A model generated the notes under the pieces. It did no database searches, had not been told where the DNA came from, and saw only the letters and a program-made list of their open reading frames with translations. From positions 1 through 64,000 of the forward strand of contig JAEWMJ010000010.1 of the NCBI GenBank assembly GCA_023393165.1: 64,000 nt of DNA. The letters are read 5' to 3'. The position numbers were made by a program, and so were the translations under genes. Below are positions 26,645 through 35,831 of this stretch, in pieces (within the stretch, counting starts at the first letter, position 1; each line of letters opens with the position of its first letter). Origin of the DNA: Bacillota bacterium. GTDB taxonomy: Bacteria; Bacillota; Clostridia; Christensenellales; Christensenellaceae.

Positions 26645-27496
26645 TTATTTGATCATGCTCCTGATGTATTCCATTCCCTGTTTGGCCAGCGCATCATCGG
26701 AAGGCGCGAAAGCTCTCCACAGATGAAGCGGTCCCTGCATAGAAGGCGCGCCTTCATTGAACGCTTCGATCGTAAGCCATCCGCTGTAGCCCGTTTTTTT
26801 GATGACGTCAAATACGTCTTTTCCGCAGGCGTGTCCGGTTCCCGGAATACCACGGTTGTTTTCGGAAATATGAATATGTATGGTGTGAGGCATCGCATAC
26901 TCCAAAGCTTTGGCCACGTCGAGCTCCTCAATGTTCATATGCATGGTGTCCATGATAAGGCCGACATTCTTCAAGTTTACTTCCTCGATGTATTTGACGG
27001 CGGTTTCAGCCGTATTCACCATATACTGCTCAAACCGGTTCAAAGGCTCGATTGCGATAGGCATGTTCTTCCGGCCCGCATATTCGCCGAACGCACGGCA
27101 TGCGTCCACCGACCACTGCCATTCCTGCTTTGTCGGTCTTTCGCCCGAAAAATATCCAAGAGCCTGCGTCAGCGGCCCCATCAGCAGTTCGGCGCCCAGT
27201 TCAACGGAATAGTCGATGTGTGTGTTGACCAGGTCCACAAATGCGTCCCGCATTTTTTTATCGGGGGAAACAGAGTTGGCCAGGCTTGGATTGATTACGG
27301 AGAGAGCCGTACAGGGAATATTGTTCTTCTTCAGAAACTCGCCCAGTCTTTTTGCCCCATCCAGATCCATTCCCGCAAACACCGGGATTTCTACGCCGTC
27401 AAACCCGATCTTAATAACCTTTTCGATCAGAGCCTGGTCTTTTTCAAGCGAAATACTGTCCGTCCAAAGCAATAAATTCATTCCTACTTTAATCAT
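26645..27496 (-). CDS. Ketose 3-epimerase (D-psicose/tagatose type, TIM barrel)
   Basis: The 283-residue protein matches the sugar-phosphate isomerase/epimerase barrel. The metal ligands and catalytic glutamates fall at E150 (AIEPLNRFE), D183 (IMDTMH), H209 (HIHISEN) and E244 (LTIEAF), the spacing known for D-psicose 3-epimerases. It should epimerise a free ketose at C3 with Mn or Co. Substrate preference cannot be read with certainty. It heads the epimerase-cupin-dehydrogenase group, and an operator-like palindrome lies 32 nt upstream of its start. Confidence 0.82.
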   Translation of the reverse strand: MIKVGMNLLLWTDSISLEKDQALIEKVIKIGFDGVEIPVFAGMDLDGAKRLGEFLKKNNIPCTALSVINPSLANSVSPDKKMRDAFVDLVNTHIDYSVELGAELLMGPLTQALGYFSGERPTKQEWQWSVDACRAFGEYAGRKNMPIAIEPLNRFEQYMVNTAETAVKYIEEVNLKNVGLIMDTMHMNIEELDVAKALEYAMPHTIHIHISENNRGIPGTGHACGKDVFDVIKKTGYSGWLTIEAFNEGAPSMQGPLHLWRAFAPSDDALAKQGMEYIRSMIK

Positions 27497-27527
27497 TCAA
27501 CGCACCTTCCTTATCGAATAATATAAT

Positions 27528-27550
27528 GTTTAACTGCAAAGCAAGTTAAC
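27528..27550. promoter_or_regulatory. Operator-like palindrome upstream of the ketose 3-epimerase
   Basis: GTTTAACTGC-AAA-GCAAGTTAAC is an imperfect inverted repeat. On the minus strand it overlaps a possible -35 (TTAACT), with TTATAT 17 nt downstream. It is a candidate site for the LacI-family regulator encoded at 30474-31475. This is inference from position and symmetry. Confidence 0.4.
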
Positions 27551-27766
27551 TTAGTATATATGGTAATAACAAAATTTATGCATTATTATTGGATATACAC
27601 TTATCAATGGATTACGCCGGCCTCATGGCTGTTTATTTATACGTATTAGCTGAAATTATATGTATTATATCACAGCATTCCGGACCGTGTAAAGTACTAA
27701 ATCTCTCTCCGGAAAACCGGCTGATTCCCGGAGATTTCCGAAATCAACTGCAATGTTTAATTGATC

Positions 27767-28738
27767 TTACATTTTGCCGGAGAGTTTTCCGTAGTTGAAA
27801 TACGCGAGATGCTCCTCCATGATATCCGCGGCTTTTTCCGTCGCGTCGTTGATGAATGTCTGCGGGTCGCAGGCGTCAAATACGCCTTTTGCCATGTCCG
27901 AAGCGCGAGTCTGAATTTTTTCCACGGCATAAATGCCGGCTTCACGGACGATCCTTGTCCACATATTGACCTTAACGACGCCGTCCTCGGCAAGGCCCTT
28001 TATCTGGCCGGGTTTCAGGCTGGACACGCCGTGCAGCACCAGCATCTTGGAACCCAGGGCTTCCGTCAGCATTCTTGCCCTGTCCTTTAAATATATTGCT
28101 TCGGTGCCGGTTGACTGCTGTTCGGTGCCAAGGTCCGCCACCAGAAAATCGGTCCCTGTTTTTTTTGCGTACTGAACGGCGTTTTCCACATAGTGCTCGT
28201 CCTTGACCGCCGCAGCCTTTGTGCCGATTACGGAAAGCGTCTCCATGGCCGCTTCCACCATGACCCTGCCGCCGAATTTCTTGACATATTCGGTTGTCAT
28301 CCGCACGTTTTCCTCGAACGAAAACCGCTGGCAGTCGAACATGACGCCCGCCAGATACCTGATGCCCTCCTCGAATATCCACTTGTCCTCAACCGGATCG
28401 CCGTGATCAAGCTGCGGCATGACAAGCAGGTCGTAATACGGCGAATCTTTTTCGCCGGTCAAAGCTTCCAGGCTTTTTATGACGGATAAAAACCCGGCCT
28501 TGAGATCCCCGCCCCTCGTGACCCGTTTGCATTGGGGCATATGCTTATAAGAACCGGTCATCCCAACGATAACGGGCACGTGTTTTATGCCGTGTTTGCG
28601 GCCGAACCGCTGGGCCGCCATGAGTATCGCTTCGTTATTCCAGGCGGACGCCGAACAGAACATTGCGACGCTGACGCAGTTTTTGCCCGCATCCTGCATG
28701 ATCCCTTCCACCATCGCCCTGTCAGTGATTAGTGCCAT
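27767..28738 (-). CDS. Class II ketose-bisphosphate aldolase family protein
   Basis: The 323-residue protein has the class II aldolase landmarks: QLDHGDP (metal-binding region), MFDCQRFSFEENV, a VEAAMETLS segment, LVLHGVSSLKP and a KVNMWT strand. It probably cleaves a phosphorylated ketose to a triose phosphate and an aldehyde with Zn. Several positions depart from fructose-bisphosphate aldolase consensus, so another substrate made by the upstream kinase is likely. GGAGG precedes the ATG. A 226-nt gap containing a repeat separates it from the kinase. Confidence 0.78.
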   Translation of the reverse strand: MALITDRAMVEGIMQDAGKNCVSVAMFCSASAWNNEAILMAAQRFGRKHGIKHVPVIVGMTGSYKHMPQCKRVTRGGDLKAGFLSVIKSLEALTGEKDSPYYDLLVMPQLDHGDPVEDKWIFEEGIRYLAGVMFDCQRFSFEENVRMTTEYVKKFGGRVMVEAAMETLSVIGTKAAAVKDEHYVENAVQYAKKTGTDFLVADLGTEQQSTGTEAIYLKDRARMLTEALGSKMLVLHGVSSLKPGQIKGLAEDGVVKVNMWTRIVREAGIYAVEKIQTRASDMAKGVFDACDPQTFINDATEKAADIMEEHLAYFNYGKLSGKM

Positions 28739-28758
28739 TTAATGATCCTCCTTAAAAC

Positions 28759-28780
28759 CGCTATTTGCTGGCAAACAGCG
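28759..28780. repeat. 22-bp palindrome, copy A
   Basis: CGCTATTTGC-TG-GCAAACAGCG is a near-perfect palindrome 21-42 nt upstream of the aldolase start. All but one base recur at 28963-28984, at the 3' end of the kinase gene, so the two copies flank the repeat element 28844-28963. Confidence 0.7.
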
Positions 28781-28843
28781 TAGATTGATGACAAACTATA
28801 GCTTTGAAAAAGACGAAAGTTTAAGTCTATTTCATTAATTTAC

Positions 28844-28963
28844 GAAGGCCGTTGAAAGCCCCAAATACAAGGCATTTCGAGTACTGCGACGCAAGCGTAG
28901 TTTGCCTACGCTGAGGAGCAGGCGGAGAAATAACGCAGTAGTTGGAGTTTGTCAGCGGCCTTC
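28844..28963. repeat. Short mosaic repeat with inverted ends between kinase and aldolase
   Basis: The element starts GAAGGCCGTTGAAAGCCCCA and ends GTTTGTCAGCGGCCTTC, which are imperfect inverted repeats of each other. It is a shortened relative of the 12748-13040 element and lacks the central modules. It is inserted directly after the kinase stop codon. Confidence 0.65.
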
Positions 28964-28984
28964 GCTATTTGCTTGCAAACAGCG
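28963..28984. repeat. 22-bp palindrome, copy B
   Basis: This copy overlaps the last codons and the TAG stop of the kinase gene. It matches copy A at 21 of 22 positions; sequence outside the 22 bp does not match. Confidence 0.7.
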
Positions 28985-30455
28985 AATACTTATTGATATC
29001 GTTGTGCAGTTCCCTGTAAAGAGAGAATTTTTCCTCATAGAAGGCCGCGGACCTGACATCCGGTTCTATCGTTTGATCGATCTCGCTCATCGCTTCCCCG
29101 GCCGTCCGGGCGTCCGGATACACGCCCAGCGCAACGGCGCACAGAATCGCGCATCCGAGGGCCCCCGCTTCCGAGCATTTGAGCGTTGAAACGCTGACCT
29201 GCATGCTGTCCGCCTTGGCGCTGAGCCACAGGCGCGATTTGCTTCCGCCGCCCACGCATATAATGCTGTCTATTAAAATTCCTTCGTTTTTTATGATCTC
29301 CAGGTTCAGCCGCTGGTCCAGGCACAGGCCTTCCAGAACCGCTTTGTAAATATCGTACCGGGTGGTTCCCACATCCGCGCCCAGAATTGCGAACCGGGCG
29401 CGGTGATCCATATAGGGCGTACCGCTTCCCATCAGGTAAGGCTGCACAAAAAGCCTGGTCGGTTTTTGCGGCGCGTTCTTTTCAAAAAGCGCGTAGGGAG
29501 GATGGCCGTCCACCCGTTCGTTTGGCGCGAACGTATCGAAAAACCATTTTACCGAGAGTCCGGACGTTACGTTATAGGCAAGGGTGCAATACTGGTCGTC
29601 CGTTAAAAAAGGTTCGCTGGAAAGGCTGGAGTGAAGCGTCACGCCCGCCGGAAGCGGAGACGCGAACACCGGCGTCAGGCATTCGGACGTTCCCATGGAG
29701 CAAACCGTGGCGTTTTTGCGCACGCCTGCGCCCATCGCGTTTACCGGCTGGTCGTGCCCGCCCATCACAAGTTTCAGCCCGCATGGAAGGCCGAGTTCCT
29801 TTGCAATGCCCGCCGGCATCTCGCCGACGATCGTCCCGGATTGAACCGGTTTTGAAAACATCTTTTCCTCAAAACCGAATTTTTTCATCAGTTCCGGGCT
29901 CCAGCATTTTTTATGCACGTCGAAAAGCATTGTGCGCGCGGCCAGCGAAAAATCCGTGAAAGCCTGCCCGCACAGCTTGAAGTAGATATAATCCTCTATC
30001 AGCAAAAACTTTTCGGTTTTATCGTAAATATCCCTCAGATTGAATTTGATGTGCAACAGCTTGGAAATGGAGTAGGTTGTGGAAGGCGGAAGCCCGCAGA
30101 TCCGCGCGATTTCTTCATCCGAACTTTTTTTCATTTCCGCAAAATACTCGTCTTCCCCGCGCCGGTCCGTAAAAACCATGACTTTGCTGATTTCCCGGCC
30201 TTCCCTGTCCATGCAGACAAACGCCTCGCCGAACGAACTTACCGCCAGGGCCGCAATTTCCCCGCACTGAGCCCCAACGTCGCGCAGGACAGCCTTTGTT
30301 TTATTCCAGATATCGCCGGCGTCCAGTTCCCTGGTGCCGTCCGATTTTAGTGTTAATACGTATTCATAAAAAGAAGTTGAAACGATTGCTCCTTTTTCAT
30401 TAAACACCACCGCTTTAACGCCGGATGTCCCTACGTCCAGTCCGCAGAAATACAT
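28965..30455 (-). CDS. FGGY-family carbohydrate kinase (xylulokinase-like)
   Basis: The 496-residue kinase opens with the phosphate 1 motif of the ASKHA fold (GLDVGTSGVKAVVF) and has GGHDQPVNAMGAGV and CVGGGSKSRLW, the adenosine-binding region of FGGY kinases. It probably phosphorylates a ketose produced by the epimerase or dehydrogenase, supplying the aldolase. GGAGG lies 8 nt upstream. It follows the LacI regulator by 18 nt. Confidence 0.88.
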   Translation of the reverse strand: MYFCGLDVGTSGVKAVVFNEKGAIVSTSFYEYVLTLKSDGTRELDAGDIWNKTKAVLRDVGAQCGEIAALAVSSFGEAFVCMDREGREISKVMVFTDRRGEDEYFAEMKKSSDEEIARICGLPPSTTYSISKLLHIKFNLRDIYDKTEKFLLIEDYIYFKLCGQAFTDFSLAARTMLFDVHKKCWSPELMKKFGFEEKMFSKPVQSGTIVGEMPAGIAKELGLPCGLKLVMGGHDQPVNAMGAGVRKNATVCSMGTSECLTPVFASPLPAGVTLHSSLSSEPFLTDDQYCTLAYNVTSGLSVKWFFDTFAPNERVDGHPPYALFEKNAPQKPTRLFVQPYLMGSGTPYMDHRARFAILGADVGTTRYDIYKAVLEGLCLDQRLNLEIIKNEGILIDSIICVGGGSKSRLWLSAKADSMQVSVSTLKCSEAGALGCAILCAVALGVYPDARTAGEAMSEIDQTIEPDVRSAAFYEEKFSLYRELHNDINKYSLFASK

Positions 30456-30473
30456 TGTTTATCCTCCCCTTTT

Positions 30474-31475
30474 TCAGGTGGTTTCCCTGACGATCAGTTT
30501 AGGCTTCAGCATCTTGTTGCTCTGGATGGGTTCCCCCTGCATCATAGCCGCCAGTTTTCCGACGCCTATCTCGACCATTTTATTGACAGGCTGCGCAATG
30601 GTGGAAAGCGCGGGGGTAGCAACCTTTGCCATGGGCACGTCGTCGTATCCTACCAGAGCGATATCCTCCGGGACGCGCTTTCCGGCCTCGGACAGGGCGC
30701 GCAGCACGCCGAACGCCAGTACGTCCGAAGCGGCGAATATCCCGTCCGGATCCCTTTCGACGATCTTGCGTCCCAGCTCCATGCCCATCTTAAATTTATC
30801 GTATACGCTGTGCGCGGTAACCACCAGATTCCGGTCAAACGCAAGGCCCATGTCCTCATGCGCCTTTTTGTATCCCGCAAGTCTTTCCTTGATGGCTTCC
30901 ATTGCCAGAGGTTCGCTGACGTACGCTACTCTTTTTCTTCCGATTTTCAGCAGATATTCGGTGGCGGCATATCCGCCTTCAAAGTGGTTGATATGCACCG
31001 AACTTGCCGGATTGTTCCACAACTCGTCGTCCAGAGTAACGAACGGTTTATTCATACGTATAAGTTTATCGATCGAAAGCCTGTTTGTCAACTGGTAAGC
31101 TACCACTATTCCTTCAACATTGTACTGCAGCAGATTATCCAGATAATTTTTCTCAGCCGTCTCATCATACCCGGTGCAGACCAGAAAAACGGCGTAGCCC
31201 AAATTGACGAGCGCGCTTTCGACCGCACGGGCAACAAGCGCGTAATAACCGTTGCCAATGTCCGGAACGATCAGTCCGACGATATTTGTCTTGTTGGTTT
31301 TGAGGCCTTTGGCCAGCGCGTTGGGGCGGTAATTGAGCTCGCGTATCACGCGGTTTACGCGTTCCGTGACCTCTTTCGATATGCTTGCGGTCCCATTGAT
31401 CACATGCGAAACGGTCGGCTGCGTTACGCCGGCCATTTGCGCAATGTCCTTCATCGTATACGATTTCTTCTTCAA
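30474..31475 (-). CDS. LacI-family transcriptional regulator
   Basis: The 333-residue regulator has an N-terminal HTH and hinge (YTMKDIAQMAGVTQPTVSHV, then YRPNALAKGLKT) and a periplasmic-binding-protein-like effector domain (TNIVGLIVPDIGNGYYA). It probably represses the downstream sugar genes until a sugar or sugar phosphate binds. Its gene starts 1 nt after the small membrane protein and precedes the kinase, all under the promoter at 31855-31883. Confidence 0.92.
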   Translation of the reverse strand: MKKKSYTMKDIAQMAGVTQPTVSHVINGTASISKEVTERVNRVIRELNYRPNALAKGLKTNKTNIVGLIVPDIGNGYYALVARAVESALVNLGYAVFLVCTGYDETAEKNYLDNLLQYNVEGIVVAYQLTNRLSIDKLIRMNKPFVTLDDELWNNPASSVHINHFEGGYAATEYLLKIGRKRVAYVSEPLAMEAIKERLAGYKKAHEDMGLAFDRNLVVTAHSVYDKFKMGMELGRKIVERDPDGIFAASDVLAFGVLRALSEAGKRVPEDIALVGYDDVPMAKVATPALSTIAQPVNKMVEIGVGKLAAMMQGEPIQSNKMLKPKLIVRETT

Positions 31476-31476
31476 A

Positions 31477-31815
31477 TCAGTCCACCTTAAACTTGTAAAA
31501 GAATTTTAAGACTTCTTCCCTCTCGAATTTATAGTCTTTCCCGTCTTTTTGGAAAATATAATAGTCGTCCCCCATGTCGGTCAGCGTCCAGCCCTGGTCC
31601 AACATGTATTTCATATATTCGTCCGCCTCGCTCTTCTTTACGAGATACCGTTCGCCGTCCCCGTAATCAAACACGCCGCCCTTGAACGTTGTGGTTATGA
31701 CCGCTTTTGCATCCATCAGAGGCAGAAAGCTGTCGAATATGCCCTGGCCCGCAAACACGAAAATAAATATCAGCACGACCATTATAAAAAGAATTAAACG
31801 GAAAAAAAACTTCAT
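31477..31815 (-). CDS. Small single-pass membrane protein, 112 aa
   Basis: From the ATG at 31815 the product is 112 residues, with one N-terminal transmembrane segment (about residues 5-25) and a charged extracytoplasmic domain rich in Lys, Asp, Tyr and Phe. It is the first gene after a consensus promoter and ends 1 nt before the LacI gene, so it is probably co-expressed with the sugar regulator. No family was recognised. A GTG start 57 nt upstream would place the start inside the promoter and is rejected. Confidence 0.6.
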   Translation of the reverse strand: MKFFFRLILFIMVVLIFIFVFAGQGIFDSFLPLMDAKAVITTTFKGGVFDYGDGERYLVKKSEADEYMKYMLDQGWTLTDMGDDYYIFQKDGKDYKFEREEVLKFFYKFKVD

Positions 31816-31854
31816 ATACTTATACCCAAAAAGAAATTTCGGCTTTTTGTTACA

Positions 31855-31883
31855 ATTATATATAGTTGCCACATATTAGTCAA
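31855..31883 (-). promoter_or_regulatory. Sigma-A promoter of the LacI/kinase unit
   Basis: On the minus strand TTGACT (31883-31878) and TATAAT (31860-31855) are spaced by 17 nt, giving a start near 31848 and a leader of about 33 nt. Confidence 0.8.
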
Positions 31884-32147
31884 TAAATTTCGGAAACGGC
31901 GCGTACAGGGCGCAGGCCCAAATGCGGAGAAACAAAGCGGAAGCATGGTATATGTTCGCATCAATTTCAAATGGGAAGTTCGCGCGGATGGTTTTGATCC
32001 GGGTATGAACAGAAAGCTGAAATTCCGGAATAAACCCGGCTTCCAAAATATAGGACATTTTATTCCGCATTATGATATAATGTTTAAATAACGTATCTTG
32101 GGTTATTATAATACCATATAAAAGCAAAACGTTAAGGAGATAGAATA

Positions 32148-32453
32148 ATGAGTACAGTATCGATCAATGAATCCCAGTTTGAACAGGAAGTTCTGAATTA
32201 CCAGGGCAAGGTTCTGGTGGATTTCTACGCGGATTGGTGCGGTCCATGCAGAATGCTTTCCCCCATTCTGGAGGACGTCGCAACCCAGGAAAATGTCAAA
32301 GTGGTCAAAGTTAATGTGGACAACAACCAGGGGCTGGCGGAGAAGTACGGGGTTATGTCAATTCCCACGGTATATTATTTTGTTGGCGGAAAAGAAACTT
32401 CCAAGTTTGTGGGAGCAAGAGGCAAGCAGGAAATATTGCAGATGATACGGTAG
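32148..32453 (+). CDS. trxA: Thioredoxin
   Basis: The 101-residue protein has the thioredoxin fold and active site W30-C31-G32-P33-C34 preceded by DFYAD, plus the cis-proline segment SIPTVYYF. It reduces protein disulfides in the cytoplasm. GGAG lies 9 nt ahead of the ATG. TATAAT at 32076-32081 with AGGACA 18 nt upstream may be the promoter. It is monocistronic with a strong terminator. No thioredoxin reductase is adjacent. Confidence 0.95.
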   Translation: MSTVSINESQFEQEVLNYQGKVLVDFYADWCGPCRMLSPILEDVATQENVKVVKVNVDNNQGLAEKYGVMSIPTVYYFVGGKETSKFVGARGKQEILQMIR

Positions 32454-32477
32454 CATGCTATAAAAAAGTACATGAAA

Positions 32478-32504
32478 ACGCGCGGTGCTGCGCGTTTTTT
32501 TTTT
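32478..32504 (+). terminator. Terminator of trxA
   Basis: ACGCGC (32478-32483) pairs with GCGCGT (32490-32495), loop GGTGCT, followed by ten T. Confidence 0.9.
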
Positions 32505-32623
32505 GCATTTTGCATTTTGTTTCTATCATTTTCTATTTTAATAAAAGATTTTTAAGTGAATAGACATATAAAGGATGTGTAAAAGCCAATTTTTAAGCCA
32601 TGTCCCGATAAAGGAGCTCTTTC

Positions 32624-34030
32624 ATGACAATATCCGAACTGGTGAGCCGGATAAATGATTTTGTATGGGGACCGTTTATGCTTGCGCTGCTTGTGGGCAC
32701 GGGCGTTTTCCTGACCATCCGGCTGGATTTTCTTCCCTGGCGCAACCTGGGTTTTGCCCTGCGCCAGGTGTTTGCAAAACAGCCCAAAGGCGGAACGGCC
32801 GGCGACATATCCCCTTTTCAATCCCTCATGACCGCGCTGGCGGCAACCGTAGGCGTTGGAAACATCGCAGGCGTCGCCACCGCGATGGTTCTTGGCGGTC
32901 CGGGCGCATTGGTTTGGATGATGGTCAGCGCTTTATTCGGCCTTTCCACAAAATACGGGGAGAGCGTGCTGGCGGTCCGGTTCCGTGTAAGAAACAAAAA
33001 CGGGGAAATGGCGGGCGGCCCTATGTACGCGCTGAAAAACGGATTCCCCGTTCAATGGCTGGGGACTTTGCTTGCGATACTGTTTTCGGTATTTGCGGTG
33101 ACCTCTTCCCTGGGAGTGGGAAATTTCACTCAATCCAATACAATTGCGGAAGCGTTCAGGATCACCTTTTCAATCGACCCCCGTATTACCGGGCTTGTTA
33201 CAGCCGCGGCTGCCGGAGCCGTTTTAATGGGCGGGATCCGGAACGTCGGGAAGGTCTGCGGGCTGATGGTTCCCACAATGGCGGTATTATATATATTTGG
33301 GACTCTTTGGGTGATTTTTGACAATATCGGGAACATTCCTTCGGGAATGGCGCTGATTTTAAAACAGGCGTTTTCATTTCAGGCAATGGGCGGCGGGGCA
33401 GCAGGAACAGTCATAGCAAACGCCATCCGTTACGGCGTTGCGCGCGGCGTATTTTCAAATGAAGCGGGGCTGGGGTCTGCTCCCATCGCTGCGGCGGCTG
33501 CAAAAACTGACCATCCTTCCCGGCAGGGATATATCAATATGACCGGGACTTTTTTCGATACCATTGTGATCTGCACCCTGACAGGACTTGCAATCGCGTC
33601 CTCCGGCATTCTCGGCGCGGCGGATGCATCCGGCGGCGAACTGAGCGGCGCAGCCCTCACCATAGCGGTTTTTGAAAAAAGCATGGGCGACGCCGGCAGA
33701 TACATTGTTACCATCGGTATCGCGCTTTTCGCATTTTCCACAATACTCGGATGGGAATATTACGGTGAAAAATCCCTTGAATTCCTGACTGGATCAAGCC
33801 GCGCAAATACCGCGTACCGCGCGGTTTATTCGGTTATGATTTTTTTTGGCGCCCTGATTGCCATGAAAACTGTCTGGAACCTTTCAGATACGATCAACGG
33901 CCTGATGGCGTTTCCCAATCTCATTTGCCTTCTTGTTTTAAGCGGCGTAATCAAAAAGGAATGCCTGGACTTTCAGAAAAAGATCATTGAAGGAAACAAA
34001 AGATCCCGGGCAAGCCCCTCCAAACGTTAA
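32624..34030 (+). CDS. Sodium:alanine/glycine symporter (AGCS family)
   Basis: The 468-residue integral membrane protein has about eleven hydrophobic segments and AGCS landmarks: an N-terminal WGPFMLALLVGTGVF, a central ATVGVGNIAGVATA, GGPGALVWMMVSALFG and FSNEAGLGSAPIAAA. The family imports alanine or glycine with Na. GGAG precedes the ATG. It is a single gene; substrate among small neutral amino acids is inferred from the family. Confidence 0.9.
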   Translation: MTISELVSRINDFVWGPFMLALLVGTGVFLTIRLDFLPWRNLGFALRQVFAKQPKGGTAGDISPFQSLMTALAATVGVGNIAGVATAMVLGGPGALVWMMVSALFGLSTKYGESVLAVRFRVRNKNGEMAGGPMYALKNGFPVQWLGTLLAILFSVFAVTSSLGVGNFTQSNTIAEAFRITFSIDPRITGLVTAAAAGAVLMGGIRNVGKVCGLMVPTMAVLYIFGTLWVIFDNIGNIPSGMALILKQAFSFQAMGGGAAGTVIANAIRYGVARGVFSNEAGLGSAPIAAAAAKTDHPSRQGYINMTGTFFDTIVICTLTGLAIASSGILGAADASGGELSGAALTIAVFEKSMGDAGRYIVTIGIALFAFSTILGWEYYGEKSLEFLTGSSRANTAYRAVYSVMIFFGALIAMKTVWNLSDTINGLMAFPNLICLLVLSGVIKKECLDFQKKIIEGNKRSRASPSKR

Positions 34031-34090
34031 AAATCCCTTAGCAGCCGCATTTAGCCGCGTCCTGTCAAGCGGGAAATACCCCTGCGTCCC

Positions 34091-34119
34091 TTGCTATTCC
34101 AACCAAAAAATTGTATAAT
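34091..34119 (+). promoter_or_regulatory. Sigma-A promoter of the acyl-AMP ligase/ACP operon
   Basis: TTGCTA (34091-34096) and TATAAT (34114-34119) are spaced by 17 nt, about 30 nt before the start codon at 34149. Confidence 0.7.
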
Positions 34120-34148
34120 AATTAAAATCTGAATTTAGGGAGTGAGCC

Positions 34149-35831
34149 ATGGAAAATTATAAATATGAAGATTACCTGCAGGTTTCCGATTTAAAGGATC
34201 TGCTTTCTAAGGTCGCATCCAAATTTCGGGAACGGGACGCTTTCCGCTTTAAAACACCGGAAGGCATCCAATCCAAAACCTATGAACAATTTGAGAAGGA
34301 CGTAAACGCTCTTGGAACCGCCCTTCTTTGCGAAGGCTTTGCCGGCAAGAAGATCGCGCTCTTAGGCGAGACCAGCTACGAATGGGTGGTTTCGTATTTC
34401 GCCGTTACCTGCGGCGTCGGCGTGGTGGTTCCCATAGACAAGGAGCTGCCCGACGGCGATATCGCCAATATCATTGCGGACAGCGGCGCTTCGGCAGTCA
34501 TTTTTTCCGCCACATTCGAGGAAACGATCAAAAACATCCGGGCCGCGCGCATCCGTTACATCCCCATGTATCCGTGCGAAGCAGACTGGACCTGCCCGGG
34601 CATTCCGGAACTTTTGCGTCTTGGCGCAAAACAGATCCTGGGCGGCAACACGTCTTTTACAGAAGCCAAAATCGATCCGGACGCAATGACATCCCTGATC
34701 TATACGTCGGGTACGACCGGCAAAAGCAAAGGCATCATGCTCACCCACCGCAGTATCACTTCGGCGTCTTCCGGCGGCAATGCTTTGCTTCAATTGGGGC
34801 GCGTAGCCCTTTCAGTGCTCCCCATTCACCATTCTTTTGAATGCACACACGGCATCATAATGTTTCTGCAGGCTGGTTTAACCATCTGCATCAACGACTC
34901 CATGCGGTTCTTCATGCAAAACCTGCAATTATTCAAGCCGGACACCATTTGTCTGGTTCCCCTGTTTTTACAGAATATGCATAAAAAGATCTGGGAAATG
35001 GCTGCTGCCAAGGGAATCACGGAACAACTGAAAGCGGCGATTGCCAAAAGCAATGAACTTTTGAGCCAGGGAATTGACAAACGCGATGAATTTTTTGCCG
35101 AGATCCAGGCCGCGTTCGGCGGCAACTTGAAGCTCATCATATCGGGCGGCGCGCCGCTTTCCGCCGATCTTATGCGGTCCTTCCGCGAATTCGGCATCAT
35201 GGTTTTAAACGGGTACGGCACAAGCGAATGCTCTCCCCTGGTTTCGGTGAACCGCAACCATTATTACAAGGACGGTTCGGTCGGCCTGCCCATAGCGTGC
35301 TGCCAGGTGGAGATCAGGGATGCCGACGAAGACGGGGACGGCGAGGTTTGGGTAAAGGGCCCCAACGTGATGCTCGGATATTACAACAACGAGCAGGCAA
35401 CCCGCGACGTAATGGCGGACGGCTGGCTGAACACAGGAGACATCGGGCATATGGACGGCGATTTTCTGTTCTTGACAGGACGCTCAAAAAACATTATCGT
35501 TTTATCCAACGGCAAGAACGTTTACCCGGAAGAGATTGAGGACCGTCTGCTGGGCGGTATTCCCCTGATCCGCGAAGTGGTCGTTTATGCGAAACGTTCC
35601 GGCGAAGGCGGCGAGACCGAACTTGCAGCCGAAATCTACCCCAATTACGACACGGCCCCGGATGCAGACGAGGAAGAACTGACCAAAATACTCCAGAAAG
35701 AACTTGCGGCAGTAAACAAAACCCTGCCCCTGTTCCAGCAGGTGCATCATTTCAGCATCCGGAATACCGAATTTGAAAAAACGACTAAAAAATCCATCAA
35801 AAGAATGAATGTAGGAGTAAAGCAGTCATGA
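34149..35831 (+). CDS. AMP-dependent acyl ligase (acyl-CoA/acyl-ACP synthetase)
   Basis: The 560-residue adenylate-forming enzyme has the P-loop motif YTSGTTGKSKG, the A5 motif GYGTSECSP, the TGD motif (NTGDIGHMDGDFLFLTGR) and a hinge-like GRSKNIIVLSNGKNV before the C-terminal lid domain; Lys in TKKSIKRMN near the end fits the catalytic lysine. It activates a carboxylic acid, probably a fatty acid, as acyl-AMP. The ATGA overlap with a free-standing ACP gene suggests that the acyl group is loaded onto that ACP rather than CoA, which is inference. Confidence 0.86.
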   Translation: MENYKYEDYLQVSDLKDLLSKVASKFRERDAFRFKTPEGIQSKTYEQFEKDVNALGTALLCEGFAGKKIALLGETSYEWVVSYFAVTCGVGVVVPIDKELPDGDIANIIADSGASAVIFSATFEETIKNIRAARIRYIPMYPCEADWTCPGIPELLRLGAKQILGGNTSFTEAKIDPDAMTSLIYTSGTTGKSKGIMLTHRSITSASSGGNALLQLGRVALSVLPIHHSFECTHGIIMFLQAGLTICINDSMRFFMQNLQLFKPDTICLVPLFLQNMHKKIWEMAAAKGITEQLKAAIAKSNELLSQGIDKRDEFFAEIQAAFGGNLKLIISGGAPLSADLMRSFREFGIMVLNGYGTSECSPLVSVNRNHYYKDGSVGLPIACCQVEIRDADEDGDGEVWVKGPNVMLGYYNNEQATRDVMADGWLNTGDIGHMDGDFLFLTGRSKNIIVLSNGKNVYPEEIEDRLLGGIPLIREVVVYAKRSGEGGETELAAEIYPNYDTAPDADEEELTKILQKELAAVNKTLPLFQQVHHFSIRNTEFEKTTKKSIKRMNVGVKQS

